Of a stretch of DNA of 64,000 bases, positions 27,098-37,002 are shown in pieces (position 1 is the stretch's first letter; every line of letters starts with the position of its first letter). The position numbers and the translations under genes were made by a program. The notes under the pieces were generated by a model. That model worked only from the letters and a program-made list of their open reading frames with translations. It had not been told where the DNA came from and searched no databases. Location: assembly GCA_963843465.1 (NCBI GenBank), contig CAWJKP010000002.1:1426001-1490000 (forward strand), given 5' to 3'. The DNA is from CAWJKP01 sp963843465 (GTDB lineage: Bacteria; Planctomycetota; Planctomycetia; Pirellulales; Thermoguttaceae).

Positions 27098-28920
27098 ATG
27101 CGTCAGGTCTTGTTCCTGAGCGTCGTCTGGCTGGGATCCCTTTCGCTCATCGCGCTGGTGGCGGAAAGTGCCGCTGCGGCGTCAAGCGATCCTCCGCAGG
27201 GGTGCGTGAAGATCAGCAATCCAAGTTCTGGTGTCCGCCTGGGCCTGCACCACCACACCGCGTCGGAAGACGGCGGCGAGGCCGCGCGCTGGCACTTGGA
27301 GCCGGCCGGCGAGTATTACAAGCTGCGCAACGAGAAATCGGGCCAGTATCTCGGCCTTCCCGAGAGCTCGAAGCGGAGCGGGGGCCCGACCCTGCAAATG
27401 CGTGACAGCCCGGACGCGGCCATCTTCTGGAAGCTCCAGCCGGCCGGCGACGGCCTGTGGCGGATCGTCAACCGCGATAGTGGCACGTGCCTCGAGGGGC
27501 ACGACAACAACGGCTCGACCCTGGTGCGAAATGCCGCCGTTCACGAAGGCGCCGCCGAGCAGCAGTGGCGAATTCGCGCCGCCGACGCCCCGGACCGCGA
27601 AGGCTCGAAGTCGACGGCCAGGCGCGAATCGCCGGGAAAAGAGCATGTTCGCTGGCTCGATTTCGCAAAACTGCAAACCGGCGACGAAGGGAGAATCCGC
27701 TATCCCGTGACGGTGCTGACCTTCGTCGACCCGCAATCCTGCGTGGTGGTCTTGAAGTCGCCGGAGACGTATCCGCCGCTGTTGCTGAAAAACGCGGTGA
27801 CCCAGGACCTCGTCAGCGGGGGCCAATACACGATCCATCAGGTGTTTCGCGTCACCGGCACCGCCGACTTCAAGACGTCCAAGAGCTCGCACAGCGCGCT
27901 GGTCCGCATTCACGTGCTGGAGCCGGTCATCGTGGAGGGCACGGCCCGGCCGGCCCAGCGGTCGGCGACGGCTTCCCGGGAGGCGCCGTCGGCTCGGCCG
28001 GCCGCTGCGTGGGCTTCCGCAAGCGGCCCGCTGCTGGGCGACGTCACCCAGATCGTGGCCAAGGTCGACCCGGCGGTGGCCACCATCCGTTGCCCTCACG
28101 GCACCGGCAGCGGGTTTGTCGTCGACGATCGCGGGATGCTGATCACCAACTGCCACGTGGTGGTCGGCGAAGGGGAGGCGGTCGCCGTCTTCCCCGACAA
28201 AACCGCCTACCGGGTCCTCGGCGTGCTGGCCTTTGTGCCGGGCAAGGACCTGGCGTTGTTGAAGATCGACCCGGGCACGCGAAAGCTGACCAGCCTCCGC
28301 GTCGCCCAGACCGCTCCGGCCAAGGGGGAGAAGGTCTACGCCTTCGGCGCCCCGCTGGGGATGTCCGGCTCGGTGTCGGACGGGCTGGTGGCGGCCGTTC
28401 GCCGCGGCCAGGAGGTTCGCCAGAGCCTCCAGGACTTGAGCGGCCGCGACGTTTACGTCCAGGCGATGCACTACGATTTGGATGCCGGCTGGATCCAGAC
28501 CACCGCTCCCATCTCGCCCGGCAACAGCGGCGGCCCACTGGTCAACGGCCGCGGGGAGGTGGTGGGCGTGAACACCTGGCACGTGCCCCTTGGCGAGAAT
28601 ATCAATTTCGCCGTCTCCGCCGAGCACATTCAGCAGATGTTGCAAAGCTGCGCGACGGTTCCCCGTCCCCTGAGCGACCTGCCCGCCCGCCGCGCGCCGC
28701 CTCCGCATCGTCCGGGCAGGCCAGCGGAAACAGCGGCGGTCCCGGCGACGGTCAGGCCGGCGGACAAGGCGGCTATGTGGCCTCGAAGAACTCGAAGGTC
28801 TTCCATCGGCCCGACTGCAAGGCGGCGGAAAAAATCTCGCAAAACAACCTGGTCCGGTTCACCACCAGAGAGGCGGCGATCCAAGCGGGGAAGAGGCCCT
28901 GCACGGAGTGCAAACCCTGA
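27098..28920 (+). CDS. Exported trypsin-like protease with ricin-type lectin domain (frameshifted near the end)
   Basis: About 607 residues. ATG 27098 follows GGGAGGG and opens a signal peptide (MRQVLFLSVVWLGSLSLIAL). A ricin/RICIN_14-like domain follows (residues about 35-165; YYKLRNEKSGQYLGL, LWRIVNRDSGTCLEG). A linker leads to an S1C/trypsin-like domain with the catalytic triad His353 (TNCHVV), Asp384 (KDLALLKID) and Ser477 (GNSGGPL). The last segment is in another frame. One missing base near 28676-28695 restores YVASKNSKVFHRPDCKAAEK and KRPCTECKP, a Cys/His metal-binding tail like that of Ada. It probably binds a cell-surface glycan and cleaves protein outside the cytoplasm. Substrate unknown. 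Confidence 0.85.
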
Positions 28921-28962
28921 CCACGTTTCAGATTCTGCGCGGCTGTCGTCGTCAGCGAGTTC

Positions 28963-29184
28963 TTGACAACATTCGTACAGGAAGCGGAATTGGTGAACGT
29001 CCTGGAAACGGTGACCGAGTGTCGTGACCCGCGGGACAACAAGTTCCTGGAGTTGGCCGTTTCAGGCCGGGCTACGCATATCGTCACTGGCGATTCCGAC
29101 CTTCTCGCGCTTCACCCATTTCGCGGCATTATCGTGGTTTCGCCGAGCTCGTTCCTTGCGTTGGCATCCGCTGAAAGGCATTGA
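28963..29184 (+). pseudogene. PIN-domain toxin, C-terminal fragment
   Basis: The tail matches PIN-family putative toxins (COG1569-like): CRDPRDNKFLELAVSGRATH then IVTGDSDLLALHPFRGI, carrying two of the acidic metal-binding residues. The N-terminal half with the first catalytic Asp is absent; the preceding bases belong to the protease gene end. No antitoxin is adjacent. It is best read as a decayed remnant. Confidence 0.75.
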
Positions 29185-29196
29185 CAGATTCACAGT

Positions 29197-29508
29197 TTAC
29201 CCGAGCGAACGATCTCCTTTAGGCCCTTCGGAGGCACTGGCAGAGCCAGTCGCACCCGGCGCCGGCTTTCCCGGCTGGCCGCACTTCGGACAGCATGTGG
29301 TGGAAGCCTCCGCCGGTGCCTTGGCCGGGTCCGCTGCCACGTGCTCTTCCAGCAGAAATGCCGCTAACTCCTTGCCGAGACAGACGGCCATGTCCTCCCG
29401 TTCCGCAAGCGTCACCAGTTCCGCGTGGCTCTTGCCGCCGAACATCCGTTCATACGCCGCCGCTGCCCGTGCCAGCCACCGCTCATAACGCGTCCTTCTG
29501 CTTGCCAT
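29197..29508 (-). pseudogene. Transposase-like N-terminal remnant with CxxC motif
   Basis: 103 codons. RYERWLARAAAAYERMFGG and VCLGKELAAFLLEEHVAADP lead to CPKCGQPGKP, the first half of a zinc ribbon. This layout resembles the N-terminus of ISKra4-like transposases, but I am not certain. The frame then enters a GGCACTGGCAGAGCCAGT repeat (29234-29262; translated GSASASEG) and stops, so the catalytic part is missing. Confidence 0.45.
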
Positions 29509-29693
29509 CCATGGCGAACCTCCGTCTTGTGCAAAGCCCCTACACCGCCCCGAAAGAGCCCCAGTCTACCCGAAAACCGGCCGCGCAGAAACGGGAACGG
29601 ACCCGAGGCGGGCTTCACGCTCGACTTGTTGTGCGATACAATTTCAACTAAGGCATCGGCGATAGCACGAACTAGCAGGAGGAGGGCCAAGCG

Positions 29694-29936
29694 ATGATCG
29701 ACGCGATGACCGGGAAGCCGGTGTACGTATCAACTGATGGAACTGCTGGGCCTTATATCATGGTGCCGGTCGGCCGACTCGCTGATCTTCGCCAACTTCT
29801 TGAGAGGCATGGGATCCCGTACTCGGTGGAGGAGCACGCCATTTCCCTGGACGGCGCACCGGAGATCGCGGTTGTTGATCTTGGGCGTGGGGCCGATGTT
29901 CGTGCTGTCCAAGCCATCCTCGACAGCGTCCGGTGA
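29694..29936 (+). CDS. Small hypothetical protein upstream of HEPN gene
   Basis: 80 residues, ATG 29694 after AGGAGGAGGG. It contains VGRLADLRQLLERHGIPYSV and EIAVVDLGRGADVRAVQAIL, an alpha/beta pattern like a small ferredoxin-like fold. The stop is 16 nt before the start of the HEPN-domain gene, so the two are probably one operon. Base composition is less G+C-rich than most of the window. It could be the antitoxin or partner of the HEPN protein (context-based guess). Confidence 0.65.
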   Translation: MIDAMTGKPVYVSTDGTAGPYIMVPVGRLADLRQLLERHGIPYSVEEHAISLDGAPEIAVVDLGRGADVRAVQAILDSVR

Positions 29937-29952
29937 CCGGAGCCAAAAAGAT

Positions 29953-30648
29953 ATGGCCTTGTCCGACGATATCCTGACTCTTCGTGACCAAGTGCCGGCC
30001 GAGCTGGTGGCTGCTCACGACTACTACACAGACACAAAGATCGCTTGGCAAATGGTCCACAAGATGATTTTGGCCGGTCATACCGTCACTATCCGAAATA
30101 TGACTACCGGGACAGTCACCACCCAGGTTGAGCTTGCGACCAAGGCACGTCGGTATGTCACGGAACAGCTTCCTGAAGCAACTTTCCAACAGTTCATTTC
30201 AGTGTTCGAAGACTTTTATTTCAATCTGCTCCGCCTTTGGCTGACCGCATATCCGCAAAGCCTGGGCAAGAAAACGGTGGATTTCAAAACGATCCTGGAA
30301 CTGCCGGACAAGGACGCAATTACTGGGCTGGTCGTTAGAAAAGAGTTGAACGAAATCTTGTACGATCGACCAACAGAGTGGTTCGCCTATCTGGAGGACA
30401 AGGCGAAGCTCGGTTGCCCCACTGCAAATGAGATCGAGCGTATCTCGGAGGCCAAGGCTTCGCGTGACGTACTTGTCCATAATGGGGGAATTGCGAATAA
30501 GATCTATGAATCAAAAGCGGGAAATCTCGCCCGATTTCATGAAGGTGACAGGATTAGCATCCCCGAGCATTACCACCGGGAGATCTGGGAACTGGTTCGC
30601 AAAGTTGTCTCCGATGTCTCCAACGCTGCCATCGCGAAGGCATCGTAG
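29953..30648 (+). CDS. HEPN-domain protein with Rx4H motif
   Basis: 231 residues, all-helical in appearance. ATG 29953. The C-terminal third has EAKASRDVLVHNGGIANKIY, with Arg171-x4-His176 fitting the catalytic motif of HEPN ribonucleases of the RiboL-PSP/MAE_18760 kind, where R-x(4-6)-H followed by N is typical. The N-terminal part (SVFEDFYFNLLRLWL) would supply the other helices of the four-helix bundle. The base composition is visibly less G+C-rich than its neighbours, consistent with transfer. Paired with the 80-residue ORF it may be a toxin-antitoxin or abortive-infection module. RNase activity is inferred. Confidence 0.7.
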   Translation: MALSDDILTLRDQVPAELVAAHDYYTDTKIAWQMVHKMILAGHTVTIRNMTTGTVTTQVELATKARRYVTEQLPEATFQQFISVFEDFYFNLLRLWLTAYPQSLGKKTVDFKTILELPDKDAITGLVVRKELNEILYDRPTEWFAYLEDKAKLGCPTANEIERISEAKASRDVLVHNGGIANKIYESKAGNLARFHEGDRISIPEHYHREIWELVRKVVSDVSNAAIAKAS

Positions 30649-30674
30649 TGCTTTCCGGCCCTGTCACAAGGGCG

Positions 30675-30770
30675 CTGCCTAACCTCCCGCTGCATCGGAT
30701 CCATCCCACTGGGCGGCAACTCGCCAGCGGGAAGGCGCTCGGCAGCCCGGTCCGCCAAACTTAGGCGTTA
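30675..30770. other. Imperfect palindrome, attC-like in outline
   Basis: Starting 27 nt after the HEPN stop, GCCTAACCTCCCGCTG is partly complementary to CCAGCGGGAAGGC at 30724-30736. TTAGGCGTTACGC follows at 30761-30773. The GCCTAAC box fits the RYYYAAC end of an integron attC site, but no perfect GTTRRRY partner is present. Could be a decayed cassette end or chance. Confidence 0.25.
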
Positions 30771-30783
30771 CGCACGCAAATCG

Positions 30784-30956
30784 AACCGGCTGGCAAGCCG
30801 CCGGGTGCCGCTGGCTCTGCCAGTGCCTCTGTAGTACATATCGGGAGATGGCCCGGCCTGGTAAACCGTGAATGTTTCAATGTACGGCTGCCTCTGCTAA
30901 CCACAACGCGACGGAACATCAATCCGCCGGAAGCACTGGCAGAGCCAGTGGCACTC
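30784..30956. repeat. Family D repeats (CACTGGCAGAGCCAGTG)
   Basis: Hairpins built on CACTGGCAGAGCCAGTG occur near 30810-30830 (inverted) and 30927-30952, with a third copy at 29234-29262 truncating the transposase-like remnant. The rest of the gap 30649-31162 contains a GGGACAGTCCCC half-site and CTCTCCCGGAGGAAGAGGG hairpins, and no gene. Confidence 0.7.
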
Positions 30957-31162
30957 AATCACAGCCCGTTCCGTCAGTGCCACCCGCCCGATCAAGCTGG
31001 TTTGTCGCCGCAGCCCCTTTGCGCCGCGAAAATTGGGACAGTCCCCCGCGAGGGCCACAGGAAACCCGGATGCGCAAGCCACCCGTGGTGCCACGCGAGA
31101 ATGGTTTGTCCAGCGTAGCTCCCCTCACCCCAACCCTCTCCCGGAGGAAGAGGGGGGTCTGC

Positions 31163-32845
31163 TCAGGGCGACTTCACGCCCGAGCGCTTGAGATCCTCGA
31201 AGTCGGCCGGCGTGAAGGTCTCTTGGGAGGGCTCGGCGGCGTGCTGGTGATCGTGATCGTCGTCGTGGTGGTCGTGATCGTGGGCGTGCTCCTTGCCCTC
31301 GTCCTTCTTCTTCTTCTCCTTCTTCTTGACGATCTTCTGCCGGCCGAGGTGGACCTTCTGGTAGACGTTGTCGGCGATCACGTAGTACCAGTCGGCGAAG
31401 CGGGCGTTGAGCTTCTCGACGTGCTCCTTGCCCTCCTTCAGTTGGCGGTCGTAATCGTCCAGCTTCCGCTTGTTCTCCTTCTCGATCCGCTCCTTCTCCG
31501 CCTTCCACTCGGCCTTGGGATCTTTCTTGGCGGCGGAGTCCTTCTTGTCGCCGGGATTCTTCTCGGCGGCGGCCTTCTTCTCGGCCGGCTTCTTCGAGGC
31601 ATCGGCCTTCGCGGCTTTGGGCTCCTCCTTGGGCTCGTCGGGAACCTTCTCCTTGGCCGGCTTGGCAATCGCGTCGCGGTTGAACTCGGCCATCACGAAG
31701 AGGTAGCGGTTCACGCCGGCCGACTCTTCCTTCTTGGCGTCTTTCCCCTTGCCCTTGGCCTTGGCCTCGCCTTGACCGGCGATCTGGCCGAAACGCAGGA
31801 TGTACTCGACGCCGTCTTTCATCCCCACGTGGACCTCGCCCTGGTCGGACAACACCTCGTAGGTTCCTTCGACGGGCACCAGGTAGAAGCCGCGGTCGGA
31901 AAGCGACTGGGCCATCTCCTGGCTGGGTTTCATCTTGCCCGTGGTCTTCAGGTCGGCGCTGAGGCCGGCCGGCTTGCGGTTGACGTCCACGATCTTCAAG
32001 TCGGCCAAGGCGTTTTTCAGGTCGTCCAGCGTCGTCGTGTTCAGCTCCTCGTCGGCGCCCAACGGATTGGAGACCAGCTCTTTGCCCTTGAGGCTCTTGT
32101 CCTCCACCAGCTTCCACTTGGCGTCGGAAGCCGTGTCGTCGAAGGTCAAATGGAGCACGCCGCGGACGTTCTGTACGCCCCTCGCCATGTCGATCGAGTA
32201 GTCCTGGATCTCCAGTTGCTTCATGTCGAAGGCGTTGAACTTCAGCAGGTCCTTCTCGATCCAGTCGCCGAAGCGCGCCGTAAGCTTGTCGGTCTTCAGC
32301 GCCACCACGTAGACCGGGTCCTGGCCGCTGCGGCGGACGTAGCGCAGGCCGTCGCGGCCTGCAACCGCCTTGCCGATCACCATCGACAAGAGCGGCTTGT
32401 CGCCCTTGTCGCGGATCGAGACGCGGGTCCCCACCCCGGTGGCCCCGGCGGGCAGGGTCTTGGGGTCGGGATCCAGCACGCCGTACAAACTGTGATCGCC
32501 GCGGGCGTCGCTGGCCACGTCCAACACCTTCAGGCGCAACAGGCTGCCGGCCGCTTCGGCCAACTGGTCCTTGGCGTCGGTGGGGTAGTCGTCGTGGGAG
32601 GGGATCGACCAGCGGCCCTTGACCTGGGCCACCTTCAAGGGCCGCGGCGTGGCGGTCGCCTCGTCGTATTCCACGATCTCCAGGCTCGCCGCCTGGACCG
32701 CGTTCTTGAACTCGGGAAAGAGCAACTGGTCCCGCATCTCCCCCGGCGATGCTGCCTCCGGCAGGTTGGAGCGATTGAACCAGGCCGTCAGCGCCAGCGC
32801 CGCGGCCACGGCTACGAAAATGCCCGTCTTTGCTGTCTCGTTCAT
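31163..32845 (-). CDS. DUF4340-domain protein with His-rich tail
   Basis: 560 residues. ATG at 32843-32845, then one membrane segment (TGIFVAVAAALALTAWF) anchoring a large extracytoplasmic part. DUF4340-type features are repeated segments such as GRWSIPSHDDYPTDAKDQL, LYGVLDPDPKTLPAGATGVG and RYVRRSGQDPVYVVAL. A Lys/Ala/Glu-rich linker (residues about 395-460) precedes a second DUF4340-like tail. The C-terminus has HAHDHDHHDDDHDHQH, a likely metal-binding stretch. DUF4340 genes regularly accompany GldA/GldF/GldG ABC systems, as here. It is third in that operon. Confidence 0.87.
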   Translation of the reverse strand: MNETAKTGIFVAVAAALALTAWFNRSNLPEAASPGEMRDQLLFPEFKNAVQAASLEIVEYDEATATPRPLKVAQVKGRWSIPSHDDYPTDAKDQLAEAAGSLLRLKVLDVASDARGDHSLYGVLDPDPKTLPAGATGVGTRVSIRDKGDKPLLSMVIGKAVAGRDGLRYVRRSGQDPVYVVALKTDKLTARFGDWIEKDLLKFNAFDMKQLEIQDYSIDMARGVQNVRGVLHLTFDDTASDAKWKLVEDKSLKGKELVSNPLGADEELNTTTLDDLKNALADLKIVDVNRKPAGLSADLKTTGKMKPSQEMAQSLSDRGFYLVPVEGTYEVLSDQGEVHVGMKDGVEYILRFGQIAGQGEAKAKGKGKDAKKEESAGVNRYLFVMAEFNRDAIAKPAKEKVPDEPKEEPKAAKADASKKPAEKKAAAEKNPGDKKDSAAKKDPKAEWKAEKERIEKENKRKLDDYDRQLKEGKEHVEKLNARFADWYYVIADNVYQKVHLGRQKIVKKKEKKKKDEGKEHAHDHDHHDDDHDHQHAAEPSQETFTPADFEDLKRSGVKSP

Positions 32846-32874
32846 AGCAACCTCGTCACTGGTTTTCCGGGAGA

Positions 32875-32970
32875 GTAGGGTGGGACAAGCTCGCGCGAGC
32901 GAGCGCCGGCCCACCGTGTCGCCGGATCCTGGTGGGCCGGCGGCCGCCAGGCGGCCTGGTCCCACCCTAC
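32875..32970. repeat. Family A cloverleaf repeat, 96 bp
   Basis: Left hairpin CTCGCgcgaGCGAG, right hairpin GCCGCCaGGCGGC, centre GTGTCGCCGGATCC. It interrupts the GldFG-DUF4340 operon. The following 32978-33078 is a pyrimidine-rich run of TCTCATCCCT-like units with no gene. Confidence 0.88.
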
Positions 32971-33080
32971 CTCTCGTCCCTCACTTCTCATTCCCCACTT
33001 CTCACCCCTCATCTTTCGCCTCTCACCTCTCATCCCTCATCTCTCATCCCTTGTCTCTCATCCCTTATCTCTCATCCCTC

Positions 33081-35997
33081 TTACGACCGCAGCCGCGACT
33101 TGCTGACCCCTTCATGCTCCTTGGCCCGGCGGACGAAAAAGACTCCCGCGGCCAGGACCAGAAGCGGCAGCGGCGGCAGGACCACCGCCCAGAACTTGTA
33201 GCTGTTCTGCACCCGCTGGACTTCGAGATTCAACTCCGTCTCGTTGCGCTCGATCTTCTCGTTGGCCTCCCGCTCGGCCTGCTCGACCTTGGCCTTCATC
33301 CGCTGCTGGCCGTCTTGCATCGCCATGCCCAGGCGGTTGGCCACTTCGACCGCGCCCAGGTTTTGGCTCTGCCAGTCCTTTTCCAGTTTGGCCTTGGAAT
33401 CGTCGAGTTTCTTTTGCTCCTCCTCGCGGGTCTTCTCCATGTCGTCGCGGCACTCGGCGATGGCCTGATCGGTTTTCTTGCGGGCCTTCTCGGTGGCCTT
33501 ATCGATCATGGTCAGCGTGCGGTGTTGCGCGCGGCGTTTGCGGAGATCGAGGAAGCGGTCGTCGCCGGCCAGGGAGTCCAGCGTGTTGAGCACGAAGGAG
33601 ACGTTGTCGAAGTCGAAGAAGACGCCCGCCTGCGGCATGTCGCCCTGCTCGCGGAGGCGGAAGAACAACTGGTGCAGCATGTCGATGTCGGCCACCAGCA
33701 CCACGTTGATCGTGGAGTCGCGGCCCGCGGCGGCCTTGACGTCGGCCGGCTTCTGGTCCTTGTCGTCGGCCATCATCGCCGTGGGCTTGAGTTTCCCCTG
33801 GATGTGGGCGGCCAGCACGTAGGAGATGCTGCCGGGCCGGCGGCGCGGATTGGGGTTCAGATCGCCTCCCCCGAAGGGCGTCATCTGCATCAGGTCGCTG
33901 AAGTCCACCGTGCCGCTGTCGTGCCCGGTGGTCACCAGCGGCGTGAACTTCAACCCCGAGGTCCTCCGCTGGGTGATGTATCCGGGATAGGGGAAAAGGA
34001 TGTGCTGGAGCTTCGAGGCGATCGGATCCGTCTCGCTGAACGGCTCCTCGGCCCCGCAGCCCTTATCGACGAAGACGAACTCCTTGGGCAGCCGGGCCAG
34101 CTTGGGGAAGGGATTGTAGGACTGCCAGATCACCTCGTTGGGGAAAAACTCGACTCCCAGCACGTCCCACAGCGGCTGGATGTTCCCCTTGGGCATTTGC
34201 TGCTGCTGCATCATCATCGCCTGCATTCCCCCCGGCGGGCGCCGCGGGGCGCTGGTCGCCGGCACGTCGCTGGCGAAAACCGGGAAGGGATCCTCGAAGA
34301 TCGCCGTGGGCTGACCGCCGCGGACGGCGGCGATGAAATGCTCCATCTGCTCCGGCCCCAGCGACGAAGGCTGCACCGCCAGCAGCACGTCGTAACGCTC
34401 GGTGATCGGCTTGCTGGCGTCGACCTGGGCCACCTCGTACTGCTTCTCCAGCTCGTCGACGATCGGCCAGTTGCCGCTGGAGGACATGGTCTGGAAGTTG
34501 AACTGCCCGTAAAGCTGGGCGTCGGTCTGCAGGATGCCGATCTTCTTCCGCTTCTGCTGGGTGACCGTGGCCAGCGAGCGGACCAGCTCGTACTCGGCCG
34601 GGATGCCCCGGTCGATGAAGGGCAGGATCACCTTCTCCATGCCGCAGGTGAAGGCCACGCCCAGATAGATGTTGTCGTCCTCCATCTTCCCGTGGCTGGT
34701 CACCGGCACGCGGCGGGCCGTGATGTTGAAACGCTTCTCGGCCAGCGAGGCGTTCTCCGTGTAGCGGCTGGTGGGATTGATCCGCACCGAGACGTTCTTG
34801 CCCCGCGCGGATCTCCTCCAGCCGGGAGATCAGGTCCAGCCGCGTCTGCACGTACATCTCCGGCACACTGGGGCTGATGAAGGCCTCGATGTGCACCGGA
34901 CGCTGCGGGTTGATCTCGCCCAGCAGCTTCAGCGTCTGCGGCGCCAACGTGCTGAGCTTCTCGCTGGTCATATCCCAGCGGACGTCGTGGCGGTGGCAGA
35001 GGAACGCCACGCTGGCCGCCAGGGCCACCAGCGCCAAGAACCGCAGGGCGAAGTGGACCGGCAACAGCGATACCCCCCGTTGGACAGCCGTCAGGCACCA
35101 GACGAAGGCAACCGCCAACAGCCCCGCCAGACCCAGCGCGGTGATGATCTTCACCGGCCCCGCGGGCTGGGCCCCGTGGGAGGCCAATGCCAGGCCGACC
35201 ACCGTCGTGGTGAAACAGGCCGCCAGGGCCAGACCGAAATAAAAGACCGTGAGCCAGGGCATGTAGCGCCCGCGGACCCAGTGGCGGCGGCCGATCAGCA
35301 CCAGGCTCAGGTAAAGCAGCACGGCGGCCACGGCCACGAAGTAAATCATCCCCCCGAAACTGAAGATCCCGCGGCCGAAGTCGCGGAACTGGTCGACCAG
35401 GCTCCACTGGGCAATCCGCGGAGCCCACTGGCGGCCGAAGATCACGTCGGCATTGGCCAGAAAGACCAGGGGGACGTTGAAGACCACGCCCAGCACGTAG
35501 GCCACGGTGAGGTTCGCCGTGAGGAACGAGGCCGCCATTCCCACGGAGAGCATCGTCAGGCCGATCAGCCAGTAACCGGCGTAGGTGCCCAGGAACAGGC
35601 CGGGGTCCGGGTCGCCCAGCGTGGCCAGCACGATGTAGTTGCAGGCCAGGGAGAAGCCCAGGGCCACCGTGTAGATCGCCACCGTGGCCAGGTACTTGCC
35701 GACGACCACGTCCAGGTCGCTGGCCGGCACGGTCAACAGCAGCTCGTCGGTGCCCTGCTTGCGCTCCTCCGCCCAGACGCCCATGCTGATCGCCGGGATG
35801 AAGAACAGCATGATTAGCGGGAAGGTGGCGTTGAGCTGATCGAGGTTCGCCAGGTTGGTGGTGAAGAACTCGTTCGGCCAGAACGCGCTGATCCCCCCGA
35901 CCAGCACGAACAGACAGATGAACAGGTAGCCCAGCGGGCTGGCGAAATAGCTGACGAAGTTACGGCAGAAAACCGCAAAGGAGACCTTGACGTTCAT
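33081..35997 (-). CDS. GldF-GldG fusion: ABC-2 permease plus GldG-like domain (frameshifted)
   Basis: About 972 residues after restoring a CG pair in the CGCGCGGGG tract at 34801-34810 (ISRLEEIRA joins RGKNVSVRINPTS). The N-terminal part (ATG 35995-35997) is an ABC-2 permease with six or more membrane helices and the family segment MGVWAEERKQGTDELLLTVP. More membrane helices follow. Then comes the GldG/ABC-type uncharacterised domain (KIGILQTDAQLYGQFNF, DVLLAVQPSSLGPEQMEHFI), a coiled coil rich in Glu and Lys, and a final membrane helix (FWAVVLPPLPLLVLAAGVFF). In Bacteroidota GldF and GldG are separate proteins. Function in non-gliding bacteria is unclear, probably export or envelope remodelling with GldA. 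Confidence 0.87.
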
Positions 35998-36065
35998 GGG
36001 TGCTACCGAAACCTGACTATTGCGTGGGCCTGTAAAACAAGGATAATGTAGCAAGGAAAGCGGGA

Positions 36066-36187
36066 AATCACGAACGCCCGAAAGGACGAAAGCTCGAAAA
36101 ACAGACAGAATCCATCCAATTCATCCTTTTTGTTTCGCTGACCTCTTTGCTCTTTCGGGTTTTCGTCTTTTCGGGATTTCGTGATTC
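36066..36187. repeat. Family G inverted pair
   Basis: AATCACGAACGCCCGAAAGG and its inverse ending TTTTCGGGATTTCGTGATTC enclose about 55 nt. It separates the ATPase and permease genes of the Gld-like operon. Confidence 0.8.
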
Positions 36188-36207
36188 CTTTTCCTGGTAC
36201 TAAGTTC

Positions 36208-36951
36208 TCACGTGGCCCCGGCGGCGGCGCCGCTGAGCTCGCGGAAACGCACGTCCATGGGCTTGCCGGACATGAATTCCTTGGTGCTGCCGTCGAATCT
36301 CAGCCGCCCCTCGTCGATGAACAGCACGCGGCCGGCCATGGCCTCGACTTCCTGAAGGATGTGCGTGGAGAGCAGGATCGTCTTGGCGCGGCCCAACTGG
36401 CGGATCGTCTCGCGGACCTCGTGGATCTGGTTGGGGTCCAAGCCGGCCGTGGGCTCGTCGAGGATCAGCACGTCCGGCTCGTGCAACAGCACTTGGGCCA
36501 TGCCCACCCGCTGCCGATAACCGCGGGAGAGCTTGCCGATGGGCTTGCCGATCACGCTGCCCAGCCCGCAAAGCTCGACGACTTTCTCGACCCGCTGCTG
36601 CTTGCCAGCGCCGCTCAAGCCGCGGGCGGAGGCGAAGAAGTTGAGCAGTCCGCGAGGAGTCATGTCGGCATACAGCGGACCGTTCTCGGGGAGATAACCC
36701 AGGCGGCAGGCGCCGGCCAGACGATCGGTGGTCATGTCGTGGCCGGCGATGCGGGCTACTCCGGTCGAGGGGGCGAGGTAGCCGGTCAAGAGTTTCATGG
36801 TGGTGCTCTTGCCGGCCCCATTGGGTCCCAGAAAGGCCACCACCTCGCCCTGATGCACCTTGAAAGTGACGTTCTCAATCGCGGCAAAATCGCCAAAATA
36901 CTTGGAAAGCCCTTGGGCCTCGATCATGGCGGGACCTTGCGGCTGCGTCAT
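36208..36951 (-). CDS. GldA-like ABC transporter ATPase
   Basis: 248 residues. Walker A FLGPNGAGKSTTMKLLTGYL, signature KLSRGYRQRVGMAQ, Walker B VLILDEPTAGLDP and switch LLSTHILQEVEAM. The D-loop and GYLPENGPLYADMTPRGLL segment are typical of ABC-2 export/gliding-type ATPases. Start taken at ATG 36949-36951. An internal ATG at 36925-36927 (MIEAQGLSKYFG) is also possible. It is the first gene of the unit with the GldF-GldG fusion and DUF4340 protein. Confidence 0.9.
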   Translation of the reverse strand: MTQPQGPAMIEAQGLSKYFGDFAAIENVTFKVHQGEVVAFLGPNGAGKSTTMKLLTGYLAPSTGVARIAGHDMTTDRLAGACRLGYLPENGPLYADMTPRGLLNFFASARGLSGAGKQQRVEKVVELCGLGSVIGKPIGKLSRGYRQRVGMAQVLLHEPDVLILDEPTAGLDPNQIHEVRETIRQLGRAKTILLSTHILQEVEAMAGRVLFIDEGRLRFDGSTKEFMSGKPMDVRFRELSGAAAGAT

Positions 36952-37002
36952 CGCGTGCGCTCCGATCGGTGAAAAACATCGCGGGAAGGACTTCTTCGCC
37001 GG

